Origin: Acerihabitans sp035013185
GTDB lineage: Bacteria > Pseudomonadota > Gammaproteobacteria > Enterobacterales > Enterobacteriaceae
DNA: 64,000 nt
NCBI RefSeq assembly: GCF_035013185.1
Contig: NZ_JAYGJO010000005.1
Coordinates: forward strand, 186,001 to 250,000
Direction of reading: 5' to 3'
Part shown: positions 17,615 to 27,442 of the stretch, piece after piece
Layout: every line of letters starts with the position of its first letter
Numbering within the stretch: the first letter of the stretch is position 1
The notes under the pieces: model-generated
What the model was told of the DNA's origin: nothing
Databases searched by the model: none
The model's input: only the letters and a program-made list of their open reading frames with translations
Program-made: the position numbers and the translations under genes

Positions 17615-17956
17615 ATGGAACTTGACACTATCAACATGAATTTTGAAGCAACCATAATGGAACTTATCATCAACGCAGGAGAATCGAAAAGCTGCGCCAT
17701 GCAGGCTTTGGCCTGTGCTAAAAAAGGCGAATGGGATAAAATCGATAGCCTGTTGGAACAATCGAGTGAGGCCGCCAAACAGGCACACAAAGTGCAGACT
17801 GAATTTATCGGCATGGACGAAGGTAGCGGAAAACTGGCCATTAATCTGATCATGGTGCATGCCCAGGACCATATTATGACCGCCATGCTGGCACGCGAGC
17901 TGATTGAAGAGTTAATTGACATTCACCACCAACTTCATCAACTCCAGAACAGATAA
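17615..17956 (+). CDS. PTS system lactose/cellobiose-family EIIA
   Basis: 113 residues, the standard length. It forms a trimeric helical bundle. The phosphorylated His is in VHAQDHIMTAMLARELI (H82). It receives phosphate from HPr and gives it to the EIIB at 15784. It starts 132 bases after the dehydratase with a GGGAGATAAGT leader. With it the PTS set is complete (A, B, C as separate proteins). GC content is higher than in EIIC/EIIB, so the cluster may be a mosaic. Confidence 0.93.
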   Translation: MELDTINMNFEATIMELIINAGESKSCAMQALACAKKGEWDKIDSLLEQSSEAAKQAHKVQTEFIGMDEGSGKLAINLIMVHAQDHIMTAMLARELIEELIDIHHQLHQLQNR

Positions 17957-18275
17957 TTTTTTCATCTATTTTATTTATAGGTATTGTTTAACTAAAATGG
18001 CCGATTGTGAAGCGGTAAAATCGTGCCGAGGGTATAGTAGTATACCGCCATCGATGACTGTACCCGCTGCCGCGTTCTACGCGCTAAATTGATATATATT
18101 TAGTTACCTTACTGAGGCGCGGAATTTCACCAATCGATGGCTGTGGCTTTATAATGGTGGATATCCATACATGAGGTCTGGTGGCATAATGCAGACGCGA
18201 AAGCTTGCATTGAGAGTATAAATTCCACATGTGATTCCCGTTGAATATTGGGGGATTCACGAGGTAAACGCGCCA
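17957..18275. other. Gap upstream of the LysR gene with small dyad
   Basis: No gene. A short dyad GGTATA-GTAG-TATACC lies at 18031-18046. A GAGG site at 18261 precedes the chosen LysR start. A LysR-type binding site may lie here but cannot be assigned. Confidence 0.4.
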
Positions 18276-19205
18276 ATGGAACACAAACAAAACTTACTTA
18301 CATACTTGTATACATTTAGTGTGGTGGCTAAGTTTCTTAGCTTTACGTTAGCTGCAGAGGAGTTATGCCTGACACAAGGTGCCGTCAGCTATCGAATTAA
18401 AAAATTAGAGCAGGACTTGGGGTTTAAGCTTTTTGTGAGATTGACTCGAAAACTTGAGTTAACTCAAGAAGGCCGCCGTATTTTAACAACATTAACCCAT
18501 TCACTGGATAGTGTCTTCTCGGAAATAGAAGATATTCGGTTCAATGAGCTACGCGGTGAGTTGTATATTGGCGTTGCACCCACATTCGCACATTTGTGGT
18601 TAGTTCCACGTTTACCTGACTTTCAACGGGTACACCCTCACCTTGATGTTAAAATCCGCGTGAAAGCAAGTAAGTTAGATTTTCAAAACCAACCTGTAGA
18701 TTTGGCAATTTACTATGGTGATGTGAATCGCCATGCTGACTTCTATCATCACCGGCTATTTGATGAATATTTGATACCGGTTTGTACACCTGAGTATGCT
18801 GAGCGACTAGAATTTTTTAAGGACGAGTCGCGGTTGCATGAAGCGTGTTTTTTACACTGTACCGAGTCGCTGGAGTTTCTTTCTCCGCTGGCTGAATGGC
18901 AGCAGTGGCTAAAAAAGACGGATCGCGATATTCGTATCCTCAAACATAAATATGTTTTTAATCACGAAGAGCTAACGATGGTTGCCGCAAAACATTCAAT
19001 GGGGATTGCGATGGGGCGTTATCATCTGATTAAGCCCTATTTGGATGGTGGCGAACTGGTCGCACCATTCGAACGTATACCCTCCGGGCTTGGTTATGAT
19101 CTGATTTGCCCTAAAGGGCATGAGACCCGGTCAAGATTTCAAGCCTTTTCAACTTGGATTGAGAGATGTGTGGTTCAGAACACGTCGGCACGGGATTTGT
19201 TGTAA
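18276..19205 (+). CDS. LysR-family transcriptional regulator, DsdC-like
   Basis: 309 residues from the ATG at 18276; an in-frame GTG upstream is possible but extends beyond family length. The N-terminal winged HTH reads TFSVVAKFLSFTLAAEELCLTQGAVSYRIKKLEQDLG. The effector domain has VDLAIYYGDV and GIAMGR, close to DsdC, the D-serine deaminase activator. LysR activators usually control adjacent genes. Here the candidate is the glucoside/dehydratase cluster on the same strand, since the efflux operon behind it has its own TetR gene. Confidence 0.9.
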   Translation: MEHKQNLLTYLYTFSVVAKFLSFTLAAEELCLTQGAVSYRIKKLEQDLGFKLFVRLTRKLELTQEGRRILTTLTHSLDSVFSEIEDIRFNELRGELYIGVAPTFAHLWLVPRLPDFQRVHPHLDVKIRVKASKLDFQNQPVDLAIYYGDVNRHADFYHHRLFDEYLIPVCTPEYAERLEFFKDESRLHEACFLHCTESLEFLSPLAEWQQWLKKTDRDIRILKHKYVFNHEELTMVAAKHSMGIAMGRYHLIKPYLDGGELVAPFERIPSGLGYDLICPKGHETRSRFQAFSTWIERCVVQNTSARDLL

Positions 19206-19302
19206 ACCCCGTTCCCCACAGGCGACGGCCAAGACACTTATCGAATTCGATATGTTTATGAATGACGAACCCCAATGGCAGGCACCGGCCACACTCAAAA
19301 AT

Positions 19303-19332
19303 AATGGTGCTTATAAAATGAATAGCACCATT
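19303..19332 (+). terminator. Terminator-like hairpin between LysR and efflux operon
   Basis: AATGGTGCT pairs perfectly with AGCACCATT around a 12-base loop, followed by ACTCTTTT. It lies between convergent genes and could serve the plus strand. Confidence 0.55.
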
Positions 19333-19372
19333 ACTCTTTTATGCCCTGAAAACCATAACCTTGCTGACTCGA

Positions 19373-20794
19373 CTATTGATCGGCCGGTTTGTCCAATGAT
19401 GTTCCCCCGCCCATCACTTTATATAGCGTGATCAAATTGACCAGGTAGGTTTCTTGAGTAGAAATCAGATTTTGCTGAGCACTATATAATGTCCTTTGCG
19501 CATCTAGGGCATTGAGGTACGTATCTACACCATTCCTATAACGCAAATCGGCCAAATGGTAATAGGATTCGGACGCGCTCACATAGGCTTTATGGGCGCT
19601 GAGCTGTTCCTGAATGGTACCGCGACGCGCTAATGCATCTGCAACCTCCTGGAACGCTGTTTGAACCGACTTCTCATAGGTGGCGACATAGAGCTCTTTC
19701 TGCGCTTTAGAATACTTCAATGCAGCGGTGTTATAGCCACCGGTAAACAGGGGTAAACTGATACTTGGCGAGAATGACCACAGCCCCGAACCATTTTTGA
19801 ACAGCGAGGAGAGTTGTGAGCTCCCGACGCCGCCACTTGCGGTGAGTGAAATTGACGGGAAAAAATTGGCCCGTGCCGCACCAATACTGGCGTTAGTCGC
19901 TTTTAGATTATGCTCGGCTTCGAGTACATCAGGTCGATTCAACAGCACTGTTGACGAAATGTTTGCCGGTATATCCTTCATTATGCCATTGAGATGCTCA
20001 ATATTTTGCGGCAAAAGTGCCTCTGGTACACTTTGACCAACAGCAAGATCCAGTGCATTTTTATCCTGGGCCACACTCGTGGTGTAGTTGGCAACATCGG
20101 CACGCGCAGATTGATATGTCGTTTCCGCAGAAGACACATCCACCATGGAGAGGATCCCATGATTGAAGTTGTTCTGTGTCACCTGAAGCGAATCCCTCGC
20201 ACTTTCCATGGTTTGCTGTGCCGCGATAAGATTACTCTTATCCGCCGCCAGCGTTATCCAATAATCGACCACATTATAAATCACGGTGAGTTGGGTGCTT
20301 CTCGCCCCTTCTTGGGTTCCCAGGTAGGTCTCGAACTGTTCACGGGTCAAACTGCGGTTTTTGCCAAACAGATCCAGTTCAAATGAGCTGACATTGGCAT
20401 CGGCCTCAGCGGAATTGCTTAGCGTGGTGTTGTTGCCCACCCCGGATAATGACCGCGAGCGGGTATTACTGATTTCTGCATTCACGGTAGGGAACAGGTT
20501 GGAACGCTCTTCGCCAAACTGTGCCTGCGCGGATTTCACATCCGCGATGGCCTCACGCAGATCCCGGCTGCTGTCCAGAGCCATCGCCACTACCTGCCGT
20601 AACCTGGCGTCAAGAATATAGTCGCGCCATGCCGTATCGGCCATATTCATCGAATGGGCCGTCTGGGGTGCATAAGCCGCGCCCTGGGGCATGCTGGCCG
20701 GCACCGGTGCCGTGGGCCGCTGATAGGTTGGATCCAATGAAATACACCCTGCCAATAATCCAGGCAACGATAGAATGAACAAACGTTTAATCAC
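19373..20794 (-). CDS. Outer-membrane efflux lipoprotein (OprM/NodT family, TolC-like)
   Basis: 473 residues from a GTG at 20794. A GGAG site sits 6 bases before it, inside the end of the pump gene. The alternative ATG at 20809 adds five residues and overlaps the pump gene by 14 bases. The lipobox LLAGC puts the lipidated Cys at residue 17. Two OEP repeats follow (LNRPDVLEAEHNLKATNASIGAARANFFP and the C-terminal ADLRYRNGVDTYLNALDAQR). It forms the trimeric exit duct for the RND pump encoded next to it, last in the operon. Confidence 0.93.
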   Translation of the reverse strand: MIKRLFILSLPGLLAGCISLDPTYQRPTAPVPASMPQGAAYAPQTAHSMNMADTAWRDYILDARLRQVVAMALDSSRDLREAIADVKSAQAQFGEERSNLFPTVNAEISNTRSRSLSGVGNNTTLSNSAEADANVSSFELDLFGKNRSLTREQFETYLGTQEGARSTQLTVIYNVVDYWITLAADKSNLIAAQQTMESARDSLQVTQNNFNHGILSMVDVSSAETTYQSARADVANYTTSVAQDKNALDLAVGQSVPEALLPQNIEHLNGIMKDIPANISSTVLLNRPDVLEAEHNLKATNASIGAARANFFPSISLTASGGVGSSQLSSLFKNGSGLWSFSPSISLPLFTGGYNTAALKYSKAQKELYVATYEKSVQTAFQEVADALARRGTIQEQLSAHKAYVSASESYYHLADLRYRNGVDTYLNALDAQRTLYSAQQNLISTQETYLVNLITLYKVMGGGTSLDKPADQ

Positions 20795-20795
20795 A

Positions 20796-23700
20796 CTATT
20801 CTCCAGCATGAGTTGTGTCCTCTGACGTCACCTTTTTAGGCTGTGGCACACCTGGGAATACGCGACGGACTAATACAAAAAACAGGGGAACCAGGAAGAC
20901 CGCGAAAACAGTCGCCGAGAGTGTTCCGCCGATAATTCCGGTACCAATTGCAATGCGGCTATTCGCGCCGGCGCCGGTGGAAATGGCTAACGGCAATACC
21001 CCTGCGGTAAAGGCCAGCGATGTCATCAAAATCGGGCGAAGCCTGAGTCTGGCGGCATTCATTGACGCGTCCAATAACGTTTGCCCTCGACGATAGTTTT
21101 CCTCTGCGAACTCCACGATGAGGATCGCGTTTTTTGACGACAAACCAACCACGGTCAATAACGCCACCTGGAAATAGATATCGTTTTCCAAGCCGCGTAA
21201 GGTAATGGCAAGTAACGCGCCGACAACGCCAAGCGGCACCACCATTAACACTGAAATAGGCACCGCCCAGCTTTCATATAACGCGGCCAGACACAGGAAA
21301 ACCACAAGCAGCGATATGGCATACAACGACATTGCCTGCCCACTCGCCAGCTTTTCCTGATAGGACAAATCGGTCCATGAATACGTGCTTCCTGATGGCA
21401 ATGTTTTGGCTAATGTTTCCATGGTATCCATCGCGGTACCGGAGCTGGTACCTGGAGCACCTTGTCCTTGTATTTCGTAGGATGACAACCCATTGTAACG
21501 AGAGAGCGCGTCAGAGCCGTAGACCCAGTGAGTCGACGCAAATGCAGAGAAGGGGGTCATTCTCGCCGAATTACTTGAACTGGCGTCCGAACTGTTGCGG
21601 ACAAACCATTGACCAATATCTTCGGGCTTACTGCGATATTCGTTGTCACCCTGGATATAGACTTTTTTTACGCGGCCCCGGTCAATAAAATCATTCACAT
21701 AGGTACCGCCGAACGCGCTGCTCAGTGTACTGTCAACATCGCTGACAGACAGCCCCAGCGATAGTGCTTTTTGATCATCGACGTCGACCTGCAACTGCGG
21801 TAAATCCGGCAGCGAGTTAGGGCGAACCGCCATCAGTGCAGAGTTTTGATTCGCTTTGCCTAGCAGCTGATTGCGCATGGTCAGTAAATCACTGCGGCTG
21901 GTGCCGGGTTGCGCCTGTAGCTCAAAGGTAAATCCGTTTGACTGCCCAAGGCCGCTGACCGACGGTGGTGTTAACACAAAGATTTGCGCATCGCGAATCT
22001 TCGCTAGGTTCTTGGTCGCCCGCAACGCAATGGCATCTGCACCGTTATTCTTACCTTTACGCAGACTCCAGTTTTTCAATGCAATAAATCCCACGCCCGC
22101 ATTCTGCCCGTTTCCGGCGAAACTAAAGCCGTTTACCAGCATTTTGACACCAACATTGTCTTTTTCCTGAGTGCTAAAGTAATCTTCGATCTGTTGACGA
22201 ACCTGGGCGGTTCTCTCATCCGATGCTCCTGGCGGTAACGTATATTGCACCATAATGTACCCTTGATCCTCCGTAGGTAAAAAACCGGAAGGTAAGCGCA
22301 GATACATCACACAGCACGCGACAATCAATAGGCCAAACAGCACTAAGTAACGAATCGGACCATGAATGACGTTACCGACCTTTGCCGAGTAACGGCGCTG
22401 TAAACTCGCATAACCCCGGTTGAACAGACCAAAAAAGCCCGTCTGTTTCTCGTGGTGTTTGGTCGGTTTTAGCAGCGTTGCGCACAGTGCAGGCGTCAGG
22501 GTCAATGCGACCAAGACCGAGAGCACCATGGCAGAAACGATGGTGATCGAAAACTGGCGGTAGATCACCCCGGTTGATCCGCTAAAAAATGCCATGGGCA
22601 AAAATACCGCCGACAACACCATGGCGATGCCCACCAGCGCGCCGGTAATTTCTTGCATGGATTTGGCCGTTGCCTCTTTTGGCGGCAGATGTTCCTCTCG
22701 CATCACGCGCTCGACGTTTTCTACCACCACGATAGCGTCATCGACCAGTAAGCCTATGGATAACACCATGCCAAACATCGTCAACGTATTGATGGAGTAA
22801 CCACACGCAGAAAGAACGCCGAAGGTGCCGAGAAGGACCACCGGTACCGCAATAGCAGGGATAAGCGTCGCACGAATGTTTTGCAGAAACACAAACATCA
22901 CAATAACCACGAAAACCACTGCTTCTAACAGCGTTTTGACGACTTCTTCGATGGAAATCTTAATGAACTCGGTGCTATCAAGAGGGTAGGCAACGGTGTA
23001 ACCCACTGGCATGGATTTCTCGAAGTCGGCTACGCTCTGCTTAACACGCTCAGCGGTAGACAGGGCATTGGCACCTGGCGCCAGTTTGATGGCGATACCG
23101 CTGGCCGGATGCCCGTTAGCCAGTACGTTGGAGCTATACGTCTCCTGGCCCATCTCTACCCTTGCGACATCCTTTAAACGAACAATCGCGCCATCACTGT
23201 TGCTTTTAAGCACAATGTTTCTAAATTGCTCAGGGGTTTGCAAACGCGAACGGGCTTTGATCGTTGCCACCAGTTGCTGCCCTTCCTGGGATGGCTGGGC
23301 GCCTATCTGTCCGGCTGAAACTTGCGCATTTTGATTTTTCAATGCGGTCTCAACATCGGATGGCATCAGAAAATACGAGGCCAATTTGGCCGGGTCCAGC
23401 CAAATTCTCATGGCGTATTGCGCGCCGAACACCTGGACATCACCGACGCCATTAATACGCGAGAGGCTATCCTGCATGTTGCTGACCAGATAATCGCTCA
23501 CGTCGGCTGAGGTGGACTTATCCGTTTTATCATAGAGACTCATCACCAGAAGAAAATCATTTTGGCTCTTTTTGACCGTCACACCTTGTGCGGTAACCTC
23601 ACTCGGCAGACTGTTTTGTGCCTGTTGTACTTTGTTCTGTACTTGCACTTGAGCAATGTCTGGATCCGTTCCTTGCTTGAACGTCACCTTAATGCTGACT

Positions 23701-23966
23701 TGTCCGGTTGAGGCTGTGCTGGTCGATGAAAAGTAAAGCAGGCCATCCAGTCCGGTGAGCTGTTGCTCAATCACCTGCGTCACGCTGTTTTCCAGTGTTT
23801 CTGCTGAGGCCCCAGTATAGGTTGCGCTGATAGAAATTTGCGGCGGTGCAACGTCAGGATATTGCGCAATGGGTAAGTTGTTGATTGACATTACACCACA
23901 CATTGAAATGACAATGGCGATGACCCAGGCAAAAATAGGACGAGTGATAAAAAATTGAGCAAGCAT
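20796..23966 (-). CDS. RND efflux transporter, AcrB/MexB (HAE1) type
   Basis: 1056 residues, full length for hydrophobe/amphiphile exporters. MLAQFFITRPIFAWVIAIVI opens the first of 12 membrane helices. The proton-relay pair lies in GLLVDDAIVVVENVERVM (TM4). The docking and porter domains are intact (YPLDSTEFIKISIEEV, FFSGSTGVIYRQFSITI). It acts as an inner-membrane proton antiporter that captures substrates from the periplasm. It starts one base after the fusion-protein stop, so the order is fusion protein, pump, outer duct. Typical cargo would be drugs, bile salts or plant phenolics; which applies here is unknown. Confidence 0.97.
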   Translation of the reverse strand: MLAQFFITRPIFAWVIAIVISMCGVMSINNLPIAQYPDVAPPQISISATYTGASAETLENSVTQVIEQQLTGLDGLLYFSSTSTASTGQVSIKVTFKQGTDPDIAQVQVQNKVQQAQNSLPSEVTAQGVTVKKSQNDFLLVMSLYDKTDKSTSADVSDYLVSNMQDSLSRINGVGDVQVFGAQYAMRIWLDPAKLASYFLMPSDVETALKNQNAQVSAGQIGAQPSQEGQQLVATIKARSRLQTPEQFRNIVLKSNSDGAIVRLKDVARVEMGQETYSSNVLANGHPASGIAIKLAPGANALSTAERVKQSVADFEKSMPVGYTVAYPLDSTEFIKISIEEVVKTLLEAVVFVVIVMFVFLQNIRATLIPAIAVPVVLLGTFGVLSACGYSINTLTMFGMVLSIGLLVDDAIVVVENVERVMREEHLPPKEATAKSMQEITGALVGIAMVLSAVFLPMAFFSGSTGVIYRQFSITIVSAMVLSVLVALTLTPALCATLLKPTKHHEKQTGFFGLFNRGYASLQRRYSAKVGNVIHGPIRYLVLFGLLIVACCVMYLRLPSGFLPTEDQGYIMVQYTLPPGASDERTAQVRQQIEDYFSTQEKDNVGVKMLVNGFSFAGNGQNAGVGFIALKNWSLRKGKNNGADAIALRATKNLAKIRDAQIFVLTPPSVSGLGQSNGFTFELQAQPGTSRSDLLTMRNQLLGKANQNSALMAVRPNSLPDLPQLQVDVDDQKALSLGLSVSDVDSTLSSAFGGTYVNDFIDRGRVKKVYIQGDNEYRSKPEDIGQWFVRNSSDASSSNSARMTPFSAFASTHWVYGSDALSRYNGLSSYEIQGQGAPGTSSGTAMDTMETLAKTLPSGSTYSWTDLSYQEKLASGQAMSLYAISLLVVFLCLAALYESWAVPISVLMVVPLGVVGALLAITLRGLENDIYFQVALLTVVGLSSKNAILIVEFAEENYRRGQTLLDASMNAARLRLRPILMTSLAFTAGVLPLAISTGAGANSRIAIGTGIIGGTLSATVFAVFLVPLFFVLVRRVFPGVPQPKKVTSEDTTHAGE

Positions 23967-23967
23967 A

Positions 23968-25143
23968 TTATTTTTTCACTCCAGGAGGCGTATCCGCAGC
24001 CGAACTCTCATTTTTCTCATCAAGAACGACGGCCTTTACTTGCATGCCTGGCTGAATTTTTGAGGTGCCTTCCACAATAAGTTTATCCCCCTCATTAAGC
24101 CCTTTACTGATCAGCCAGTCGCTTCCAATCACACGCTCGGTCGTGACGACACGCTGCTCAACTTTATTATCCTTGTCGACGACGTAGGCGATAGCATTGC
24201 CTTTTACATCACGCGATATCCCTTTCTGCGATGCTAAAACACCGTGTGTGTCAACACCATCATCCACCGTTGCCCGCACATACATGCCCGGTAAAAGTGT
24301 GTTTTCAGGATTAGGGACTACCGCACGTAAGGTCACCGAGCCTGTGGACTCATCAACGGAAACTTCAGTCAGTTCGAGTCTCCCCTGTGGGGCATAAGTC
24401 GTCCCATCTTCTAGTGTGATCGTGACCGGAATATCGCCTTTCAGCTGGGTATTCTTACGCTGTTTCCTGAGTTTTAATAACTCTGTGCTGGATTGCGTCA
24501 GATCAACATAAATCGGATCCAGCGTCCTGATAGTGGCCAACGCATCCGTTTGGCTGGCCGTGACCAACGCGCCTGGGGTAACGGAGGAGATGCCGATACG
24601 GCCCGAGATAGGCGCCCGGACCTTGGTGTAATTTAGATTGATTTGTGCGCTTTCAAGTGCAGCTTTGTATTGGGCGACAGACGCAACATCTTGCAGGTAG
24701 GTTGCTTTTGCATCGTCGGCATCCTGTTTTGATACACCTTTTTCTTTGACCAGTTCGGCATACCGATCGGCTTTGAGTTTGCTGGACACTACCGTTGCCT
24801 GGGCATTTTTTAGCTGCGCGAGCGCCTGGTCATAACTGGCCTGGTAAGTCGCAGGATCTATTTGATATAGAACTTGCCCGGCTTTGACCTCTGCCCCCTC
24901 GGTGAATAGGCGTTGCTTGATAATCCCATCGACCTGAGGGCGGACATCGGATGTCATGGTGCTGGTCACCCGACCGGTTAACTCACTGGTTAATGTCACG
25001 GGTTGCGTATGAATCAACTTTACCGCCACCTCGAGTGGTGTATTTGATCCCGTAGCAGGAGGATCCGAATCCCACTTGCATCCAGTCACACTCGCGGTAA
25101 GTAACAGTACACTTAAAAGGGGGCAGATGATTTTTTTTGTCAT
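23968..25143 (-). CDS. RND membrane fusion lipoprotein, AcrA/MexA type
   Basis: 391 residues from the ATG at 25143; a TTG seven codons upstream is less likely. A lipoprotein signal ends at SVTGC with the lipidated Cys at about residue 22. The lipoyl/barrel-sandwich halves (VRPQVDGIIKQRLFTEGAEVKAGQ and VRAPISGRIGISSVTPGALV) flank the coiled-coil hairpin. The membrane-proximal domain ends in IQPGMQVKAVVLDE. It bridges pump and outer duct. First gene of the efflux operon, divergent from a TetR regulator across 101 bases. Confidence 0.95.
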   Translation of the reverse strand: MTKKIICPLLSVLLLTASVTGCKWDSDPPATGSNTPLEVAVKLIHTQPVTLTSELTGRVTSTMTSDVRPQVDGIIKQRLFTEGAEVKAGQVLYQIDPATYQASYDQALAQLKNAQATVVSSKLKADRYAELVKEKGVSKQDADDAKATYLQDVASVAQYKAALESAQINLNYTKVRAPISGRIGISSVTPGALVTASQTDALATIRTLDPIYVDLTQSSTELLKLRKQRKNTQLKGDIPVTITLEDGTTYAPQGRLELTEVSVDESTGSVTLRAVVPNPENTLLPGMYVRATVDDGVDTHGVLASQKGISRDVKGNAIAYVVDKDNKVEQRVVTTERVIGSDWLISKGLNEGDKLIVEGTSKIQPGMQVKAVVLDEKNESSAADTPPGVKK

Positions 25144-25147
25144 GGAA

Positions 25148-25157
25148 TGAACGCTCA
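25148..25157. promoter_or_regulatory. TetR operator-like core TGAACGCTCA upstream of the efflux operon
   Basis: TGA-ACGC-TCA lies 4 bases upstream of the fusion-protein ATG, between it and the divergent TetR gene. The same 10 bases form the centre of the 18-bp dyad at 27346-27363 upstream of the second TetR gene. Confidence 0.5.
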
Positions 25158-25244
25158 ATCTCAAAATTTGACGTATTATGGATGTATAAAAATTATGTTA
25201 GCAAGACCATTTTCACTAAAATTACACTAGGGAAACGTAATGTT

Positions 25245-25856
25245 ATGAATACATCAGAAAAGGCCAAAGATGAGAAAGTTAACCTGCGAAGGTTACAAAT
25301 TTTAGTTGCCGCCAGAAAATGCATTATTCAGCATGGCTTCCATGCAACAACAATGTCTCAAATATCTGATTTATCTGGGCTTAGCGTTGGTGTTATTTAT
25401 CGTTATTTTTCTAATAAAGAAGAACTGATAAATGAAATTGTAAAAGAAATTGTCAATAAACGCTTGAAAATGATTACAGCCTTGAACATTGATCTTATAG
25501 AAATGTCCGACATGTTGACCGATAGACTTGGCATGCAAAGGCTGGATAGCGACTTTGTAACAGATAACATTCTGATGTTTGAGGTGCTGGCCGAAGTCCG
25601 TAGAAATGAACATGTTGCGGCTATCTTTAAGGACGCTGATGTAAGAATGTCCGATGTATTATTATCCAAATTTATGGCTTTTCAGCCAAAGAAAAATCTC
25701 GATATTGTTAAGGCTCAGGTCGAGATAATGATGGAGCTGTTTTATGGGAGTGATATTCGCAGTTTTGTTAAAAGAGAAATGAATGACGAAAGATTACGAG
25801 AACTTCATGATGATGTTTTGTCCTCTTTATTTAAAGTAAAAATAAAAAGAAAATAA
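25245..25856 (+). CDS. TetR/AcrR-family regulator, divergent from the RND operon
   Basis: 203 residues from the ATG at 25245 (TAGGGAAA upstream). The N-terminal HTH is AARKCIIQHGFHATTMSQISDLSGLSVGVIYRYFSNKEELINE (about residues 25-65). The ligand domain is variable and ends in a basic tail. The divergent layout is the classic AcrR/MexR-type repressor arrangement, so it probably represses the pump genes and is released by a pump substrate. It is a clear paralogue of the gene at 27443: same length and near-identical HTH, and the 5' flanks are also alike. Confidence 0.92.
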   Translation: MNTSEKAKDEKVNLRRLQILVAARKCIIQHGFHATTMSQISDLSGLSVGVIYRYFSNKEELINEIVKEIVNKRLKMITALNIDLIEMSDMLTDRLGMQRLDSDFVTDNILMFEVLAEVRRNEHVAAIFKDADVRMSDVLLSKFMAFQPKKNLDIVKAQVEIMMELFYGSDIRSFVKREMNDERLRELHDDVLSSLFKVKIKRK

Positions 25857-26101
25857 TCAACCAGTTAAGAATAAATGTCATCAAAGCAAATAACATCCCG
25901 CCTGGCGCCATTCACACCAGACGGAATGTCAATTCTCGCCGATGGCCCAGTAGGGCTGGCGGGGGGGAATTATTACCCCACCAGTCCAAGGGGTATGGAC
26001 GATTTCTTGATTGCCTTGGCTGTCGTTCATGTATTCGTACGGAAATCACGCCCTGTCAGTCAAACTCCACATCAAATACGAAATAATATTCAATATGTTA
26101 C

Positions 26102-26854
26102 TTAGAATGAGTAATTTATACCTATGCCTAATGAACTAACACCTGATTTATCAACCATAGGACTGTTTTTCACTTGACTGGAGAGGACACTATAACGTGC
26201 ACTGATAGAGGCTTTCCAGTCAGTTGCAAAGGGGTAATCCAGTGACATTTGTACGTAAGGAGATATGCTGTCATTGGGATCATAGGCGTTCAATCCACTA
26301 CGCAACGATTCGCTCTGACTGATACCATAGTAATATTCATTTTGCTTTTTACTGCTCCATAACACACCTACACCAGGAGTGAACTCAAATTTATTCCATT
26401 CGAAACGATAGCTATAACCTACGTCACTGGTCATTCCATTGCTATCACCCGACGTGTCTCTCATGACATCGGCATGGATAACCCCCCAAATATCGCGATG
26501 GATATATGACATACCCGCCATGATGGTTGATTTACGTTTGTTGAGTTTTTTTAACTGGCTATCATCGGTATCACCGGATTTAAACCCCATAGGTGAATAT
26601 TCACCTATAACATTAAATTCATTATGATCATCCTTGTATAGGTGAATGCCAGCACCTAAACCATGGATGAAAAAATACTGAGAGTCGTAATTAATGAAAG
26701 GTAGAGGGGAGGCTTTAGTATTTGCACCCTTGTAAGGACTGGTTTTAATGCCGACTGCAGCCCCAAGCGATAAATCATCAGCTGCAGCATTTTGTATCAA
26801 CCCCAGCGACAAGAGCACGGCGAGAGGAGTATAATTTTTATCAAATTTAGTCAT
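26102..26854 (-). CDS. MipA/OmpV-family outer-membrane protein
   Basis: 250 residues. A signal peptide ends near AAADD, followed by the family opening LSLGAAVGIKTSPYKGANTKASPLPFINYDSQYFFIHGLGAG and alternating beta strands. It ends with SLGIGINYSF, a typical outer-membrane terminal Phe. MipA scaffolds MltA and PBP1B in E. coli, while OmpV members are porin-like adhesins, so no exact role can be assigned. No clear ribosome binding site is seen (AT-rich leader). It lies between two TetR paralogues and may be regulated by either. Confidence 0.9.
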   Translation of the reverse strand: MTKFDKNYTPLAVLLSLGLIQNAAADDLSLGAAVGIKTSPYKGANTKASPLPFINYDSQYFFIHGLGAGIHLYKDDHNEFNVIGEYSPMGFKSGDTDDSQLKKLNKRKSTIMAGMSYIHRDIWGVIHADVMRDTSGDSNGMTSDVGYSYRFEWNKFEFTPGVGVLWSSKKQNEYYYGISQSESLRSGLNAYDPNDSISPYVQMSLDYPFATDWKASISARYSVLSSQVKNSPMVDKSGVSSLGIGINYSF

Positions 26855-27345
26855 TTTTTAATCCAAAATTTTATTGGAACTATTTGTAACTTATCGCCAA
26901 GAATGTAATCATGCCACTCTGCATAAGCCACATTTATCGACGACCCCGTTGGGGGACATGAGGTGCCTTGGCGCATTCTCCGCAGCGAGTCTCTGATAAG
27001 TATGAATCAATGAAATACATTCTGAAAATAGGCTAAGTAGCGTTATAACAATCGGTCGTTTAAGTACATAAATTTTATATAAAATCATTCCACTTTAACT
27101 TTTTCTTCCTCTGAAAAAGAGGCAAGTTGATGATGCCACCAATCTGCAGACGCACTTTTGATGTACTTGTGACTTGCCTATTTAACACACGTGTTAACAA
27201 ATGGATCGGGCATGAATAACTTGCATACTCACCTCCGGCGTCGTGTTCTTTATTCTGAGAGGTGAAACAGTGCTCAAGTCACATCTCATTACAAATTTTA
27301 TAAAAAAATTACATCAGTTATCTTTAAATTAAATAAATCAAACAT
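26855..27345. other. Gap upstream of MipA and the second TetR, with a dyad at 27182-27197
   Basis: No gene. TTAACAC-AC-GTGTTAA (27182-27197) is a perfect 7-bp inverted repeat that could be an operator for either flanking gene. The rest shows nothing recognisable. Confidence 0.45.
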
Positions 27346-27363
27346 TGAGTGAACGCTCACTCA
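27346..27363. promoter_or_regulatory. 18-bp operator-like dyad upstream of the second TetR gene
   Basis: TGAGTGA-ACGC-TCACTCA has perfect 7-bp arms and lies 80 bases upstream of the TetR start at 27443. Its core TGAACGCTCA recurs upstream of the efflux operon, which suggests one or both TetR paralogues bind both places. Confidence 0.6.
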
Positions 27364-27442
27364 TATATCTAGTATAGTATTGATATAAAAATGTTGAGTT
27401 GGCAAGATCCTTTTCACAAAACATACAATAGGAGTGATCACG

